Assembly (NCBI GenBank): GCA_045579665.1
Contig: JAZNMO010000041.1
Location: 17,089 to 81,088 of the forward strand
DNA: 64,000 bases
Direction: 5' to 3'
DNA from: COE1 sp045579665
GTDB lineage: Bacteria > Bacillota > Clostridia > Lachnospirales > Lachnospiraceae
Below are positions 20,201 to 28,137 of the stretch, one piece after another (the first letter of the stretch is position 1; each line of letters opens with the position of its first letter). The notes under the pieces were generated by a model, which searched no databases, had not been told where the DNA came from, and worked only from the letters and a program-made list of their open reading frames with translations. A program made the translations under genes and the position numbers.

Positions 20201-23064
20201 TGATATTCCTCACCAAGGTCAACTGACATAGCTCTGCAAGCCAAATCATCTGCTGAGTACTCTTCCTTTGTAAATGTCTTTACAACCTTAAAGTCTGCAT
20301 CTGATGTACCCTTCTGGTATACCTTATAGCCTGCTGCCTCATCTACTCCGTTGAAACCAATCAGGAATGTATACTTATTTGTTGCATTATCAACGCTTGC
20401 CTCAGACTCTACGAATCCTGAAGGAGCCTTTAAAAGCTCTGTGATTGTCATACCGTTGATATACTGGTTTGTACCTGCAACTGTGATATTTAACTGACCA
20501 TCCTCTACTCTTACAGTAGCTGTCATTGTTCCTAATGCCTGCTTACAAGCAATAGAACCGATAGAAACGCCTTCTCCAAGGTAGCCCGGCTTGATTGTAC
20601 TTGTACCCGGTAATAAGTCACATGCGTAGATAGTAATCTCATAATCACCGTTTGGTAAATCTACTGCGAACTCACCTGCGCCAAGACAGAAGTCATCAGC
20701 CATATCTGAAGAATCTGCATTACCGTTGTTATCTCTGTCACGTCCGTTGCCCGGAGCTGAAATCCATCCATAGCCAAGTGATGCATCATACATCTGATTG
20801 TGATTTACTCCAATCCAGCCTGCCATGGTAGGAGAGTTGTTATAGTTAAAGTCAAACTTCTGACCTGCTGTCTTTGTTGTAACTACAATCTTCTCTGAGA
20901 AATCACCCAAGCCCTTTGAGTTGAAGCCTCTTACTGCATATACATAGGTAGTACCTGCTGCACAGGTAGAATCTGTATACTTAAGAGAAGGTGTTACAGA
21001 AAACTTTGCTGCATTAGAAAAGTCCACATCATCAACTGTCTGTCCATCCTCTAACACTGCTCTGTAGATGTAGTATAACTCTGCATTCTCTGCTGCTGCC
21101 CAGCTAAAGGCTGCTGATGAAGCACCTACAGATGTCATCTCAACAGAAGCAACACTTCCAGGTGGATTTGGCGCTTCCTTTGCATCAACAAGCTCCTTCA
21201 ACGCATCTAACTGTGAATCTGCGCTATACTCTTTGATGCCCTGTGCTACACACTGTGCAAACTTATATGCTCCGTAGAACTGTAAGTGTGTTGAGTCTGT
21301 TGCACCGCCTGTATAAGCACCTGTTGTATAATCACCTGCGTTAACATGAAGGAATAAAGACTTAGCTCCCTCGATACCGAACTCATTACAAAGGTCGATA
21401 GAACGCTGTGTTAAATCAATAAGAGCAATATCCTGCTCAGATGCCATCTTCAGCATTACCTGTCTGTATGCTTCGAAGTTACTTGCAAAGCTGTTCAATG
21501 TACCATCAGCATTTGTAGTGTAGCTATATCTTGCTACCGGTGTTACAAGAACTGGTGTTGCACCTCTCTGGATAGCACCATCTACATAGTACTGCATCCA
21601 CTTCTCAAACTCAGAAGAAGATACATATCTGTTAGGTCTTGCTGCTGTTGCATCATTGTGTCCCCACTGAACGAGTAAATAATCGCCCGGTTTGATATCC
21701 TCTAAGAGGTCATCGAGCTTACCTTCCTCGATATAAGACTTAGAGCTTCGGCCACCGATTGCACGGTTCTCAACAATTGCATTTGTTGCCTCATAAGTCT
21801 GTGACTGGCTGAATCCACAATCTGTACATTCACGCTCTTCTACCAAATCACCAAAGAAGCTGTGAAGTGTCTGTCCCCAACCTGTCTGTGGATAGTAGTA
21901 ATCATCATAAGTCTGAACTGTTGAGTCAGATGCAATAAAGATAGTAGGCTTAGAACCTGCTTCCTTTGCTGCTGATGCTCTTACTTCTACCTTGCTGACA
22001 TATACTGTCTTCTCTGATGCTGCATCCTTAGATGTAGCACTACCTGATGTCTCTAAGAACTTTAAGTTCAAATGTCCATCAACCAGACATGCCTTAATTG
22101 TCTGTGTTACTGTTGCACCGGCAGGAACTGCAATACCTGATGCCTTTGTAATATCCTCTGCCTCCAAGCTTACTGTTAAAGCAGAGCTTGTAGGGTTCAC
22201 AAGTGTTACGGTAACGTCGTAATCCTTGCTCTCTAAGTTAAAGTCAAGTGTTGATGTATTCTCATATGTATATACACCATAACCTGTACTCTCTGTCTCT
22301 GTCCATACCTGGCTCTTAATCGCCAAATATCCGTCATGTGCTGTTACATAAGAAGCTTTTCCTTCTGATACAGTTGCAGTTCTAGGATAATATACCCCTC
22401 CATCCCAGCCTTTTGCTGCATCATTGAATGTAACATCACTAAAACCGTAGCCTGTCTCTGCTGAATACAGTGTATCAGCGTTAACTGTCTTGCCTTCGCC
22501 CAACTCGTACTCGCCTTCTACAGCGTATCCGTCTAAGCTCATAAGTGCAATGGCCGGCTCTTCCAAAGTTTCTGTTTCCGTCTCTGTTTCTGTCTCTGTC
22601 TCAGTCTCTGTTTCTGTCTCAGTCTCTGTTTCTGTCTCTGCTACTGTTTCAGTTACTCCTTCAGTCGAGTCCTCTGCTGTCCCCTCATCAGTTGCCGACT
22701 CTGTAGGAACTACATCTGTTCCTTCTGTCTCGGCATCTGCCTTGGAATCCTCTGCTGGCTCTGTCTCTGCCGGCTCTGTCTCTGTTGACGATTCCGTTGC
22801 TACAGTTGTAGATGCTTCTGTCGTTGCGACTGTAGATGACTCTGTTACTGCTTCATCTGTTGTCTCGTCAGCTGCTTCATCTGTACTGCTCTGGGCCTCG
22901 TCTGTTGCAGACTCTGTAACCACTTCATCTACTACAACTTCTGCTGCGTTATCTGCTGCTTCTGTAGCATACACAACTCCTGCTGCTGATGAAAGATTAC
23001 TTCCGACCATAGCAACGCTCAACGCAATTGCCAATGCCTTTGTCAGATTTTTTCTCCTGATCAT
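14269..23064 (-). CDS. giant secreted rhamnogalacturonan acetylesterase / rhamnogalacturonan lyase (PL11-like)
   Basis: Secreted 2931-aa multidomain pectinase. Order: signal peptide (1-34); Glu/Thr/Ser-rich linker ending in a TE dipeptide run (about 38-170); jelly-roll module (about 185-360); SGNH esterase (about 370-620) with SDST (Ser near 380), GGRSSKS, GHND and DSTH, like rhamnogalacturonan acetylesterases; FN3; malectin-like module (about 735-880); two FN3; PL11/YesW-like rhamnogalacturonan lyase (about 1090-1740; DLNGDGDLELLVKWYPGN, VWDFDCDGKAEVAVKTADGT); FN3; malectin-like (about 1820-1960); LamG-like (about 1990-2190); three bacterial Ig-like repeats (about 2240-2500); malectin-like (about 2510-2680); 11-residue acidic repeats; an unassigned C-terminal domain (about 2760-2931). 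No LPxTG or SLH motif is seen. GGGAGGAG precedes the ATG. Esterase plus lyase would deacetylate and cleave rhamnogalacturonan I. Confidence 0.9.
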   Translation of the reverse strand: MIRRKNLTKALAIALSVAMVGSNLSSAAGVVYATEAADNAAEVVVDEVVTESATDEAQSSTDEAADETTDEAVTESSTVATTEASTTVATESSTETEPAETEPAEDSKADAETEGTDVVPTESATDEGTAEDSTEGVTETVAETETETETETETETETETETETETLEEPAIALMSLDGYAVEGEYELGEGKTVNADTLYSAETGYGFSDVTFNDAAKGWDGGVYYPRTATVSEGKASYVTAHDGYLAIKSQVWTETESTGYGVYTYENTSTLDFNLESKDYDVTVTLVNPTSSALTVSLEAEDITKASGIAVPAGATVTQTIKACLVDGHLNLKFLETSGSATSKDAASEKTVYVSKVEVRASAAKEAGSKPTIFIASDSTVQTYDDYYYPQTGWGQTLHSFFGDLVEERECTDCGFSQSQTYEATNAIVENRAIGGRSSKSYIEEGKLDDLLEDIKPGDYLLVQWGHNDATAARPNRYVSSSEFEKWMQYYVDGAIQRGATPVLVTPVARYSYTTNADGTLNSFASNFEAYRQVMLKMASEQDIALIDLTQRSIDLCNEFGIEGAKSLFLHVNAGDYTTGAYTGGATDSTHLQFYGAYKFAQCVAQGIKEYSADSQLDALKELVDAKEAPNPPGSVASVEMTSVGASSAAFSWAAAENAELYYIYRAVLEDGQTVDDVDFSNAAKFSVTPSLKYTDSTCAAGTTYVYAVRGFNSKGLGDFSEKIVVTTKTAGQKFDFNYNNSPTMAGWIGVNHNQMYDASLGYGWISAPGNGRDRDNNGNADSSDMADDFCLGAGEFAVDLPNGDYEITIYACDLLPGTSTIKPGYLGEGVSIGSIACKQALGTMTATVRVEDGQLNITVAGTNQYINGMTITELLKAPSGFVESEASVDNATNKYTFLIGFNGVDEAAGYKVYQKGTSDADFKVVKTFTKEEYSADDLACRAMSVDLGEEYQYYMTCYTADGTESARSEVITVTALVEGLTPKAPANLVCVDPTADETQLHRTITLQWDAAAVENDYQVIKYIIYRSDKAEDDKGFKEFVKIGESKECTFTDNTGDIATNINYYYKVAAMNACGVGEQSTACKTPITAKLVAGGKEVLTDRALVAINLAGEEGAETLISATDANGNELTQGVYLSWRSFEKDFDAKGDLAATFDVYCNDTLIADDIKVTNLVYEGGKSSDTYKVVGSTDSALGLKSVETKCWDKQYLELNLYCPAEQTMPDGSTTVYHANDMSVGDLNGDGDLELLVKWYPGNAKDNSGSGYTGTTFIDAYDVNFATGAVELMWRMDLGVNIRSGAHYTQFQVWDFDCDGKAEVAVKTADGTTIYASEDGTDKTLVEKAYVGACSASALPVDTVSTANDYRNGSGYVLDGPEYFTMFNGEDGSIIDTVDYIPARGSVSAWGDAYGNRVDRFLSATAYLDGEKPYAVFCRGYYTRTCLTAYYVDNGEIKTYWTFDTANAGSQYEAQGNHGLSINDIDNDGKDEIIYGALVVDHDGTVKYSTGLGHGDAMHVSDWVSWNDGLEIMAVHEHDNAAYHVEIHDAETGKVIMGYYTGKDTGRGVAGDIDPTAEGAEFWSIASPTYEGNDEPEWDSTNGEVYSTWSTLENFIKLSNVTPASNGTIFWDGDLLTEIQDHTFDKAAYMPTGVVISKWNYEEEKQEQLLKSTEIWSTNGTKGNVGLVADILGDWREEIIARCAQDGNNTVRVYSTTIQTDYVVPCLLEDLAYREGVAWQNVGYNQPANTSYLLSEGLVTAQLSEGTVTKNSVDVVFTPANDGVNGHDVTGYEVYRKTADGEYELIKTLSVAELKKYTGSSDDSSDDAADAPVVTPDPVYLKFDFGALATDEGWTAVDSADAFSTEKGYGFTDVSTNSNKTYKDAITGDYANVYNDCVLAWTTEATGFDVVVPNGTYDVTYYIYNGSGHVYNQVTAEGVSYADVRRGGSAKEATSQTVQVTVEDGVLNIVNTGSKSGYNGLYFTGIEIKDVTYDAWLAEKEAADKEATDDTTQDTAPTVEYEKSVMVSEDFEGESHIFTLIAEGNADNEYWEADTATVNANTTKIYGVGTRAGGDTGTQTAALGITENCTISYDIRMDACVQNKSSNIALLGAANKYNWLDSAAEILTISATANGNGYWGSITINGVDITSAANVSNGKENGESGGKGLNRDTTGWIRVTADLDFANQKMNVKLVRLSDSSVVYEGELAFMDADVASLEHIYMAAGKTYGSVHIDNIEIYKMVEKAPVADDTTDTEADTNVAYVYTDTTVASDTDYSYKIAAIVDGKTSFMSRALDVHTAVDIASVKDFELDSIVEDTPLTEGATVASLLPATVTVVDQNGVEVTTTVTWDVSAVNLSVAGEYTVVGTIKGYDEPVTKTLKITANVITGYEALDNVKVIIGNEAVLPEKVAVTYSNGTTVEEAVVWSTTSLDTNTLGSYTLSGSSSLLNSVGKFPQIIVDVVENYITSVAASSVEVAYNKEAQLPTTVTATYADGKVADVAVTWDTTALDTAALGAVTLNGTVEGFQGEVVLNVTVAYEALYKFDFGISASKVADGWTGVTVNPKGGKKTVAELGVEYTAEKGYGFTNPEAVMEGRTESYSYAGVLPENVYLDFAIPDGNTFQVDVANGKYIVEVVGGSGYKSTVKVTVEDQYAAIGNAAGTYTIKAFEVEVTDGKIDAAFTAGSTSRMDAIIVRLVELAPETPDDEESSDVETSTEEESSDVETSTEEESSDVETSTEEESSDVETSTEEESSEVESSAQPESKPAASTSSSSTKAPAPTVAIDDEKTPLAEAIVDALGVTVTMSKEDAVLKVSVLHKYYGHNLYVYAHLGNGIGFTAVVDDVTTDLNLGAEKEVVENFAEGFHTVHVVPAKQGAMNITVGVHTHVGTEYVGATAYVFTKNALTGAYENKIVTTVNEIGNVGFFTNDLSEVMILVQK
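14826..14966. repeat. 33-bp coding tandem repeat
   Basis: Four near-identical 33-base units encode EESSDVETSTE, with a diverged fifth at the C-terminal side, in the linker before the last domain of the giant pectinase. It is an acidic Ser/Thr-rich spacer, probably extended and possibly glycosylated. Confidence 0.9.
22569..22639. repeat. 6-bp coding microsatellite (Thr-Glu run)
   Basis: Roughly a dozen 6-base units (GTCTCT/GTTTCT/GTCTCA on the plus strand) encode Thr-Glu dipeptides near residue 143-166 of the giant pectinase. Copy changes keep the frame, so linker length could vary between strains. Confidence 0.9.
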
Positions 23065-23473
23065 TTGTTACTCCTCCCATTTTCAATATATACCCTTATT
23101 AGATTCCCCTTTTGGCAAAATTCCCCTTTACCAGTCATGGTTTCATTATAGGTATTTTACCTCCCCATTTCTAAGCAACTAATGATGTAAACTATGCAAA
23201 ACTAACCATTTTAAGCTTGTAAATCGTCTATTTTTATGTCATTTTTCATATTACACATTCAATTTTGCACATTCAATATGGTAATTTTGTTCATTTAAAC
23301 GCCTTTGCATGGTCTTTTTTGTTATTTTGTACAATTCTATTGTTCATATTGAACAACACAATTGCGAAGAAACTGTCCCCTTATTTTTATACAGAATTGT
23401 GCATTTCTAAAAAGACACTTTAGAGATATAGTATATTCAGCACAAAAAACGACGTCGAAAGTGAAGTGTGACT
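23065..23473. promoter_or_regulatory. divergent intergenic region with a 17-bp palindrome
   Basis: Promoters for the giant pectinase (-) and the B6 kinase (+) should lie here. On the minus strand a TATAAT is at 23145-23150, with only a weak -35 (TTAGAA, 18-base spacer). TTCCCCTTT occurs twice (about 23104 and 23121). A palindrome TTGTTCA-TAT-TGAACAA at 23340-23356 looks like a regulator site. CACATTCAA occurs twice near 23254-23273. No gene is seen in this stretch. Confidence 0.5.
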
Positions 23474-24331
23474 ATGAAAAAAATTGCATTATTGAATGAT
23501 TTATCCGGCTTTGGAAAATGCTCGCTGACAGCTGCTATTCCTGTAATCTCCGTTATGGGAATTCAGGCTTGTCCTATGCCGACTGCAGTCTTATCCAATC
23601 AGACGGATTTTAACAGTTACAAAAGTGTTGATTTGACCGGACACCTAGATTCCTTTATGGAAGAATGGCAAAAGCTTCAGGTAAGCTTTGACGGAATTTA
23701 CTCCGGCTACCTTGCCGATGCTGACCAGATTCACAAGGTCACACACTTTTTAGATAAATTCAAAACGGAAGATACGCTTTTTTTAGCCGATCCTGTCATG
23801 GGTGATTATGGGAATACCTACGATATGTACAACAGTGATTTTCTCTGCCATATGAAGGAATTAATCAAAAAGGCAAATGTAATAACACCTAATTTAACTG
23901 AATTATGCCTATTAACTAATACAGATTATAACGACCTTACAAAACAAGCTGATAAACCGGACTATTTGCAGAAGATTACCACACTTGCCAAGCAGCTGCT
24001 AAGCAGTGCCTTGGTCACGCAAAGCGTGATTGTTACAGGCATTATCAGAAAGGATTGCACATCCGGACGCTCCTTTGTCGGCAGTCTTGCTGTCAGTTCA
24101 GATAACATTTATTACACTGAGGATACTTATTTCGGAAAAGGCTTCTCCGGTACCGGCGATTTATTTGCTTCCATTATCTGCGCAAGCCTTGTAAAGGAAC
24201 TTTCACTGGAGCAGGCACTAAATAAAGCCTCCTCCTTCCTAACCCCTGCCATAGAAGACGCGGTCAATAACGGTATTGAGCAGAATCACGGCGTGTATTT
24301 TGAAAAATATCTTCCATTATTATTACAGTAA
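23474..24331 (+). CDS. pyridoxal/pyridoxamine kinase (PdxY/PdxK-like)
   Basis: Ribokinase-family kinase of 285 aa predicted to phosphorylate pyridoxal, pyridoxamine or pyridoxine to the 5'-phosphate. Landmarks: LNDLSGFGKCSLTAAIPV at the N-terminus, the PdxY-like PTAVLSNQTDF, DPVMGDYG, ITPNLTELCLL, and GKGFSGTGDLFASI with the catalytic Asp. Hydroxymethylpyrimidine kinase is the main alternative, but NQTDF and the SGFGKCSL start favour the B6 group. The ATG at 23474 is chosen over an in-frame GTG at 23468; the ribosome site is weak for both. It is followed after 25 bases by an ECF transporter S component, probably in one operon. Confidence 0.85.
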   Translation: MKKIALLNDLSGFGKCSLTAAIPVISVMGIQACPMPTAVLSNQTDFNSYKSVDLTGHLDSFMEEWQKLQVSFDGIYSGYLADADQIHKVTHFLDKFKTEDTLFLADPVMGDYGNTYDMYNSDFLCHMKELIKKANVITPNLTELCLLTNTDYNDLTKQADKPDYLQKITTLAKQLLSSALVTQSVIVTGIIRKDCTSGRSFVGSLAVSSDNIYYTEDTYFGKGFSGTGDLFASIICASLVKELSLEQALNKASSFLTPAIEDAVNNGIEQNHGVYFEKYLPLLLQ

Positions 24332-24356
24332 TAATACCAAGAAAAGAGGACATCAT

Positions 24357-24884
24357 ATGAACACAATGACTTCAAGCAAAACCCAGATATCCACCAAAAC
24401 CAAATACCTCACTCTCACCAGCCTTTTGGCTGCGTGCATTACGGTTATGACAGCTTATATATGCCATATTCCCGTAGGAACCAATGGCGGTTACATCCAC
24501 CTTGGCGATACTTTTATTTATATCGCTGCCGTACTGTTACCAAGACCATATGCATTGGCAGCAGCAGCCATCGGAGGCGGTCTTGCTGACCTAATGACAG
24601 CTCCGGCATGGGCTCCGGCAACCATTATCATCAAAATGCTTTTAACCCTTGGCTTTACAAGTAAGTCTGCAAAGATTATCAGCATTCGCAATATCATTGC
24701 CACCGTACTTGCCTATCCTATCACCTGCCTTGGTTATGCCTTTGCAGAGATGGTTCTCTTTGGTTCAGAAGCTGCCTTTTGGGTATCTGTCAGCGGTAAC
24801 CTGGTACAGGTAACAGGAAGCTTAATTTGCTTTATCATTATTGGCTTTGCCCTTGACAAGGCCGGCATCAAAAAAAGAATGTAG
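24357..24884 (+). CDS. ECF transporter S component, probable vitamin B6-type
   Basis: Small membrane protein of 175 aa with about six hydrophobic segments, typical of substrate-binding S components that work with a shared EcfA-EcfA'-EcfT module. The segment LGDTFIYIAAVLLPRPYALAAAAIGGGLADL is characteristic of S components. AAGAGG lies about 8 bases before the ATG at 24357; a longer in-frame start at 24276 would overlap the kinase gene and has no support. Pairing with a pyridoxamine-type kinase suggests B6 vitamers as substrate (the PdxU groups have such pairing), but this is inferred from context. The stop codon lies in the terminator stem. Confidence 0.85.
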   Translation: MNTMTSSKTQISTKTKYLTLTSLLAACITVMTAYICHIPVGTNGGYIHLGDTFIYIAAVLLPRPYALAAAAIGGGLADLMTAPAWAPATIIIKMLLTLGFTSKSAKIISIRNIIATVLAYPITCLGYAFAEMVLFGSEAAFWVSVSGNLVQVTGSLICFIIIGFALDKAGIKKRM

Positions 24885-24910
24885 TTCACATGAGCTACAT
24901 TCTTTTTATT
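24872..24910. terminator. bidirectional terminator
   Basis: AAAGAATGTAG and CTACATTCTTT form an 11-bp stem with a 10-base loop, flanked by an A-run and a T-run. It ends the B6 operon (+) and the convergent GGDEF/EAL gene (-). Confidence 0.9.
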
Positions 24911-24927
24911 TTTTATTATAGAAGCAA

Positions 24928-26652
24928 TTATGATTCTTTTATAGCATGATGTACAAGCTCTGTCATATCCTTATACTCATAATTTTTGAGCATTTCCTCA
25001 AACTCTTCCACAGGCATCGGCTTGGCATAGTAATATCCCTGAATAATATCACAGCCCACACTTCCAAGGAAATCTGCCTGTTCCTTTGTCTCAACACCCT
25101 CTGCAATGACATCCATACGAAGCTTATCTGCCATACCTACAATCATCTGAATAATATTCGCGCTTCTGTCTGCATCCGTTGCCTTCGCCATGAACTTCAT
25201 ATCCATCTTTAAGACATCTACCGGAATATCCTTTAATGTATTCAATGTAGAATATGCACTTCCGAAATCATCCATCTCTACAATAAAGCCGGCATCCTGA
25301 AGCTTCTCCACCAATTCAACCTGCTTCTTTAAGTCAATGGCAAATGCGCTCTCTGTAATCTCCAAACGCAATCTCGATGGTGAAATATCGTATTTTGCTA
25401 CCAAATCCATAATTACCTTATATAAATCCAGATAATAGAAATCCTTCGGCGAAATATTAACAGAAAGTGAAATATCATTTCTGCCTTCATCCGTCCACTT
25501 ACGAATCTGCGCACAAGCCATTTCCCACACATACATATCCAGCTTACTGATTAATCCATTATTCTCCATAACAGGAATAAACAGATATGGTGGAATCAAT
25601 CCCTTCTTTGGATGCTGCCAGCGCACCAAAGTCTCCGCTCCAACGATTGCCTTTGTCTCGTGGCTAATCTGCGGCTGCAGATAAATAACAAACTCCTTCT
25701 CATTAAACGCCGTCTGTAAATCTGTCAGAATCTCCTGCTCCTGCAAAAGCTCCTTACGCATACTGTCATCATAACGTGCGATTTCCTGCTGTATATCTCC
25801 TTTAATGCTTGCTATCGCCAAAGTAGCTCTATCCATCATCGCCGATACAGACAGATTCAAATCCGTCACCTCATAGATACCGATATGATTTGCAATCGGG
25901 AAATTGTAGCTTCTGGCTCTAAGTACACTGCTGCTCTTTACCAGATATGCCACATCCGAAAAATTTTTCTTTGGAATACACATCGCAAAGCTGTCATCCC
26001 CCACACGACCATAGACACGATTATGGTCATCATTACGTCTGAGTTCTTCAGCAATCATCTTAAGCAGTCTGTCACCTGCTTCCACACCAAAGACTTCATT
26101 AAATGCCTTAAACTGCTTAATATCCGAACAAATGATATAATATACCTCATTCGGATTCTGTTTCATAAATTCCTCTGCTTTTTCGATAAACCAATCTCGA
26201 TTATACAAGTCTGTAAGAGAATCATGCGTTGCACTATGACGATACTTCTCCTGTAATTCTCTTTCCTGCGTAAACTCATGCAGAATATACATATAGCCTC
26301 TGAGTCTGCCCTTTTTACTGCGCAGTTCCTGTTCATCACACTTGAAATAGCGAATGACATTTCCCCGACACAGAATCAGTGTATCCTCATCCTCTTCCTC
26401 ATCACGTGTCCATGTCTCCCAGAATTCCATTCTGGTCATCATTTCCGTATGAAAAATCTTCCTTGCGCTTTCATTCATATACCAAAAGGCATCATTTTCA
26501 TCAAACATCAGAATCATGGCATCCAGCCTGTCTACCGCCATCAGACCATAATAGCTCGTCACTGAACGATTCTTTCTACCATATTTCAAAAGTGAAAACG
26601 GTGCTGTCCAAACAACTATAATAATCACAACCGCAATTACAATCCATATCAT
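24928..26652 (-). CDS. membrane-anchored PAS-GGDEF-EAL protein, probable cyclic-di-GMP phosphodiesterase
   Basis: A 574-aa protein with one N-terminal membrane segment (3-20), a PAS domain (about 35-125), a GGDEF-fold domain (about 130-290) and an EAL domain (about 305-560). The GGDEF signature reads GDDSF, so cyclase activity is doubtful. The EAL domain has ETL in place of EAL but keeps LVRWQHP, NISP, LEITESAFA, DDFGSAYS, DVLKMDMKF, EGVET and QGYYYAKP, so phosphodiesterase activity is plausible. It is the third cyclic-di-GMP protein in the window. It is probably transcribed alone, ending at the bidirectional terminator at 24872-24910. Confidence 0.9.
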   Translation of the reverse strand: MIWIVIAVVIIIVVWTAPFSLLKYGRKNRSVTSYYGLMAVDRLDAMILMFDENDAFWYMNESARKIFHTEMMTRMEFWETWTRDEEEDEDTLILCRGNVIRYFKCDEQELRSKKGRLRGYMYILHEFTQERELQEKYRHSATHDSLTDLYNRDWFIEKAEEFMKQNPNEVYYIICSDIKQFKAFNEVFGVEAGDRLLKMIAEELRRNDDHNRVYGRVGDDSFAMCIPKKNFSDVAYLVKSSSVLRARSYNFPIANHIGIYEVTDLNLSVSAMMDRATLAIASIKGDIQQEIARYDDSMRKELLQEQEILTDLQTAFNEKEFVIYLQPQISHETKAIVGAETLVRWQHPKKGLIPPYLFIPVMENNGLISKLDMYVWEMACAQIRKWTDEGRNDISLSVNISPKDFYYLDLYKVIMDLVAKYDISPSRLRLEITESAFAIDLKKQVELVEKLQDAGFIVEMDDFGSAYSTLNTLKDIPVDVLKMDMKFMAKATDADRSANIIQMIVGMADKLRMDVIAEGVETKEQADFLGSVGCDIIQGYYYAKPMPVEEFEEMLKNYEYKDMTELVHHAIKES

Positions 26653-26690
26653 ACCGTTCCTCCTCCATCTATATCTATTTTTCTTTATAA

Positions 26691-26735
26691 CAAAATAACT
26701 GCATATCCATTTTTAATAGATACACAGTTATATTT
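26691..26735 (-). terminator. probable terminator of the MATE operon
   Basis: On the minus strand ATAACTG-TG-TATC pairs with GATA-TG-CAGTTAT around a loop of about 11 bases and is followed by TTTTG, about 45 bases past the stop at 26776. Confidence 0.6.
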
Positions 26736-26775
26736 TATCACACAATTAATATATATAACAAGAATTTTCAGTCAT

Positions 26776-28137
26776 TTAATCCTTCCATTGCTTTCCCAGC
26801 TTCACCCATGCATAAATAAGACAAATCGCATGTACGCTAAAAGTTATCGTCCATGTAATCGGATAAGAAATGTAGATGGTTCTTGTTGTATGATACTCCG
26901 GAATCTGAAATACCGTCGCAATCCATAGCAAGCGAAGACCACAAGCCCCGACCAGTGAAACAATCATTGGCATAATTGACTTACCGATTCCGCGAAGTGC
27001 TCCAACCAGCACATCCATCATACCGCATAACGCATAAGTCACACCGATAATCTCCAATCGAAGCATTCCCGCTTCAATAACCTCCGCACTGGTAGAATAA
27101 ATACCCAGAAGCTCTTCACCAAACATCACCATCAGATTACCAAGCACCACTCCTGTCACCAATACATACAGCTCTCCTGCCAGTGCAATCTTACGAATAC
27201 GCTGCATATTTCTGGCACCATAGTTCTGACTGGTAAAGGATATCGTTGCCTGATAAAAGGCATTCATGGCAATATAAACAAAGCCCTCTATATTCAAGCC
27301 CGCCGAATTACCTGCCACTACAATATTTCCAAAGCCGTTTACTGCCGACTGGATAACAACGTTTGACAATGAGAATACCATTCCCTGAAAGCCTGCAGGT
27401 AAACCAATCTGCACAATACGAAGGAACTTATCCTTATCAATCGAAAGTGCCTTCAAATCAAGATGGATTGCTCCCTCTTCACGTATCAGGCATCTTACTA
27501 CCAAAGCTGCCGAAATCGTCTGCGAAATCGCTGTTGCAAGTGCTACACCGGCAACATCCATATGGCAAAATACAACAAAAATCAAATTTAAAATAACATT
27601 AATAACGCCCGAAAACAATAAGTAATATAACGGTCTCTTGGTATCTCCAATGGCACGAAGAATCGCACTACCAAAGTTATAAATCATAGTAGAGGTCATA
27701 CCGATAAAGTATACTCTCAAATATAGTGCCGCAAGGTCTATAATCTCTGCGGGGGTCTGCATCAGCACAAGAATCTTCTCTGCTCCAAAGATACCGATTA
27801 TCGTCAGAATCAAACCACTGATAACGCTTAACAGCATAGAGGTATGTACCGTAACACGTAAATCCTTCTCCTTCTTTGCACCATAATACTGTGCCACGAG
27901 CACATTTGTACCAATTGACAATCCCATGAAAATATTCGTCAAAAGATTAATCAACGACGAATTGGCACCAACTGCTGCCAGCGAATTATCCCCTGCGAAT
28001 CTGCCAACTACTATAATATCTGCCGCATTAAACAACAGCTGCAACACACCAGAGCACATAAGCGGAATCGCAAATAACAGCATCTTTCGAAATACTGAAC
28101 CATTGCACATATCAATTTCATATTTCTTAGTTTTCAC
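26776..28137 (-). CDS. MATE-family efflux transporter (second of a tandem pair)
   Basis: Multidrug and toxic compound extrusion protein, 453 aa with about 12 membrane segments in two similar halves. Family signatures include the N-terminal AIPLMCSGVLQLLFNAADIIVVGRFAG, and FLRIVQIGLPAGFQG at the start of the second half. It exports small compounds using a Na+ or H+ gradient; the substrate is unknown. Its start overlaps the upstream MATE gene by 11 bases, so the pair is co-translated. The two proteins are clearly different in sequence, not a recent duplication. Confidence 0.92.
   Translation of the reverse strand: MKTKKYEIDMCNGSVFRKMLLFAIPLMCSGVLQLLFNAADIIVVGRFAGDNSLAAVGANSSLINLLTNIFMGLSIGTNVLVAQYYGAKKEKDLRVTVHTSMLLSVISGLILTIIGIFGAEKILVLMQTPAEIIDLAALYLRVYFIGMTSTMIYNFGSAILRAIGDTKRPLYYLLFSGVINVILNLIFVVFCHMDVAGVALATAISQTISAALVVRCLIREEGAIHLDLKALSIDKDKFLRIVQIGLPAGFQGMVFSLSNVVIQSAVNGFGNIVVAGNSAGLNIEGFVYIAMNAFYQATISFTSQNYGARNMQRIRKIALAGELYVLVTGVVLGNLMVMFGEELLGIYSTSAEVIEAGMLRLEIIGVTYALCGMMDVLVGALRGIGKSIMPMIVSLVGACGLRLLWIATVFQIPEYHTTRTIYISYPITWTITFSVHAICLIYAWVKLGKQWKD

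Noticed and set aside
22490..23182. 230-codon plus-strand frame rich in Ser and Val
   Set aside because: It is the antisense shadow of the Thr/Glu/Ser-rich N-terminus of the giant pectinase.
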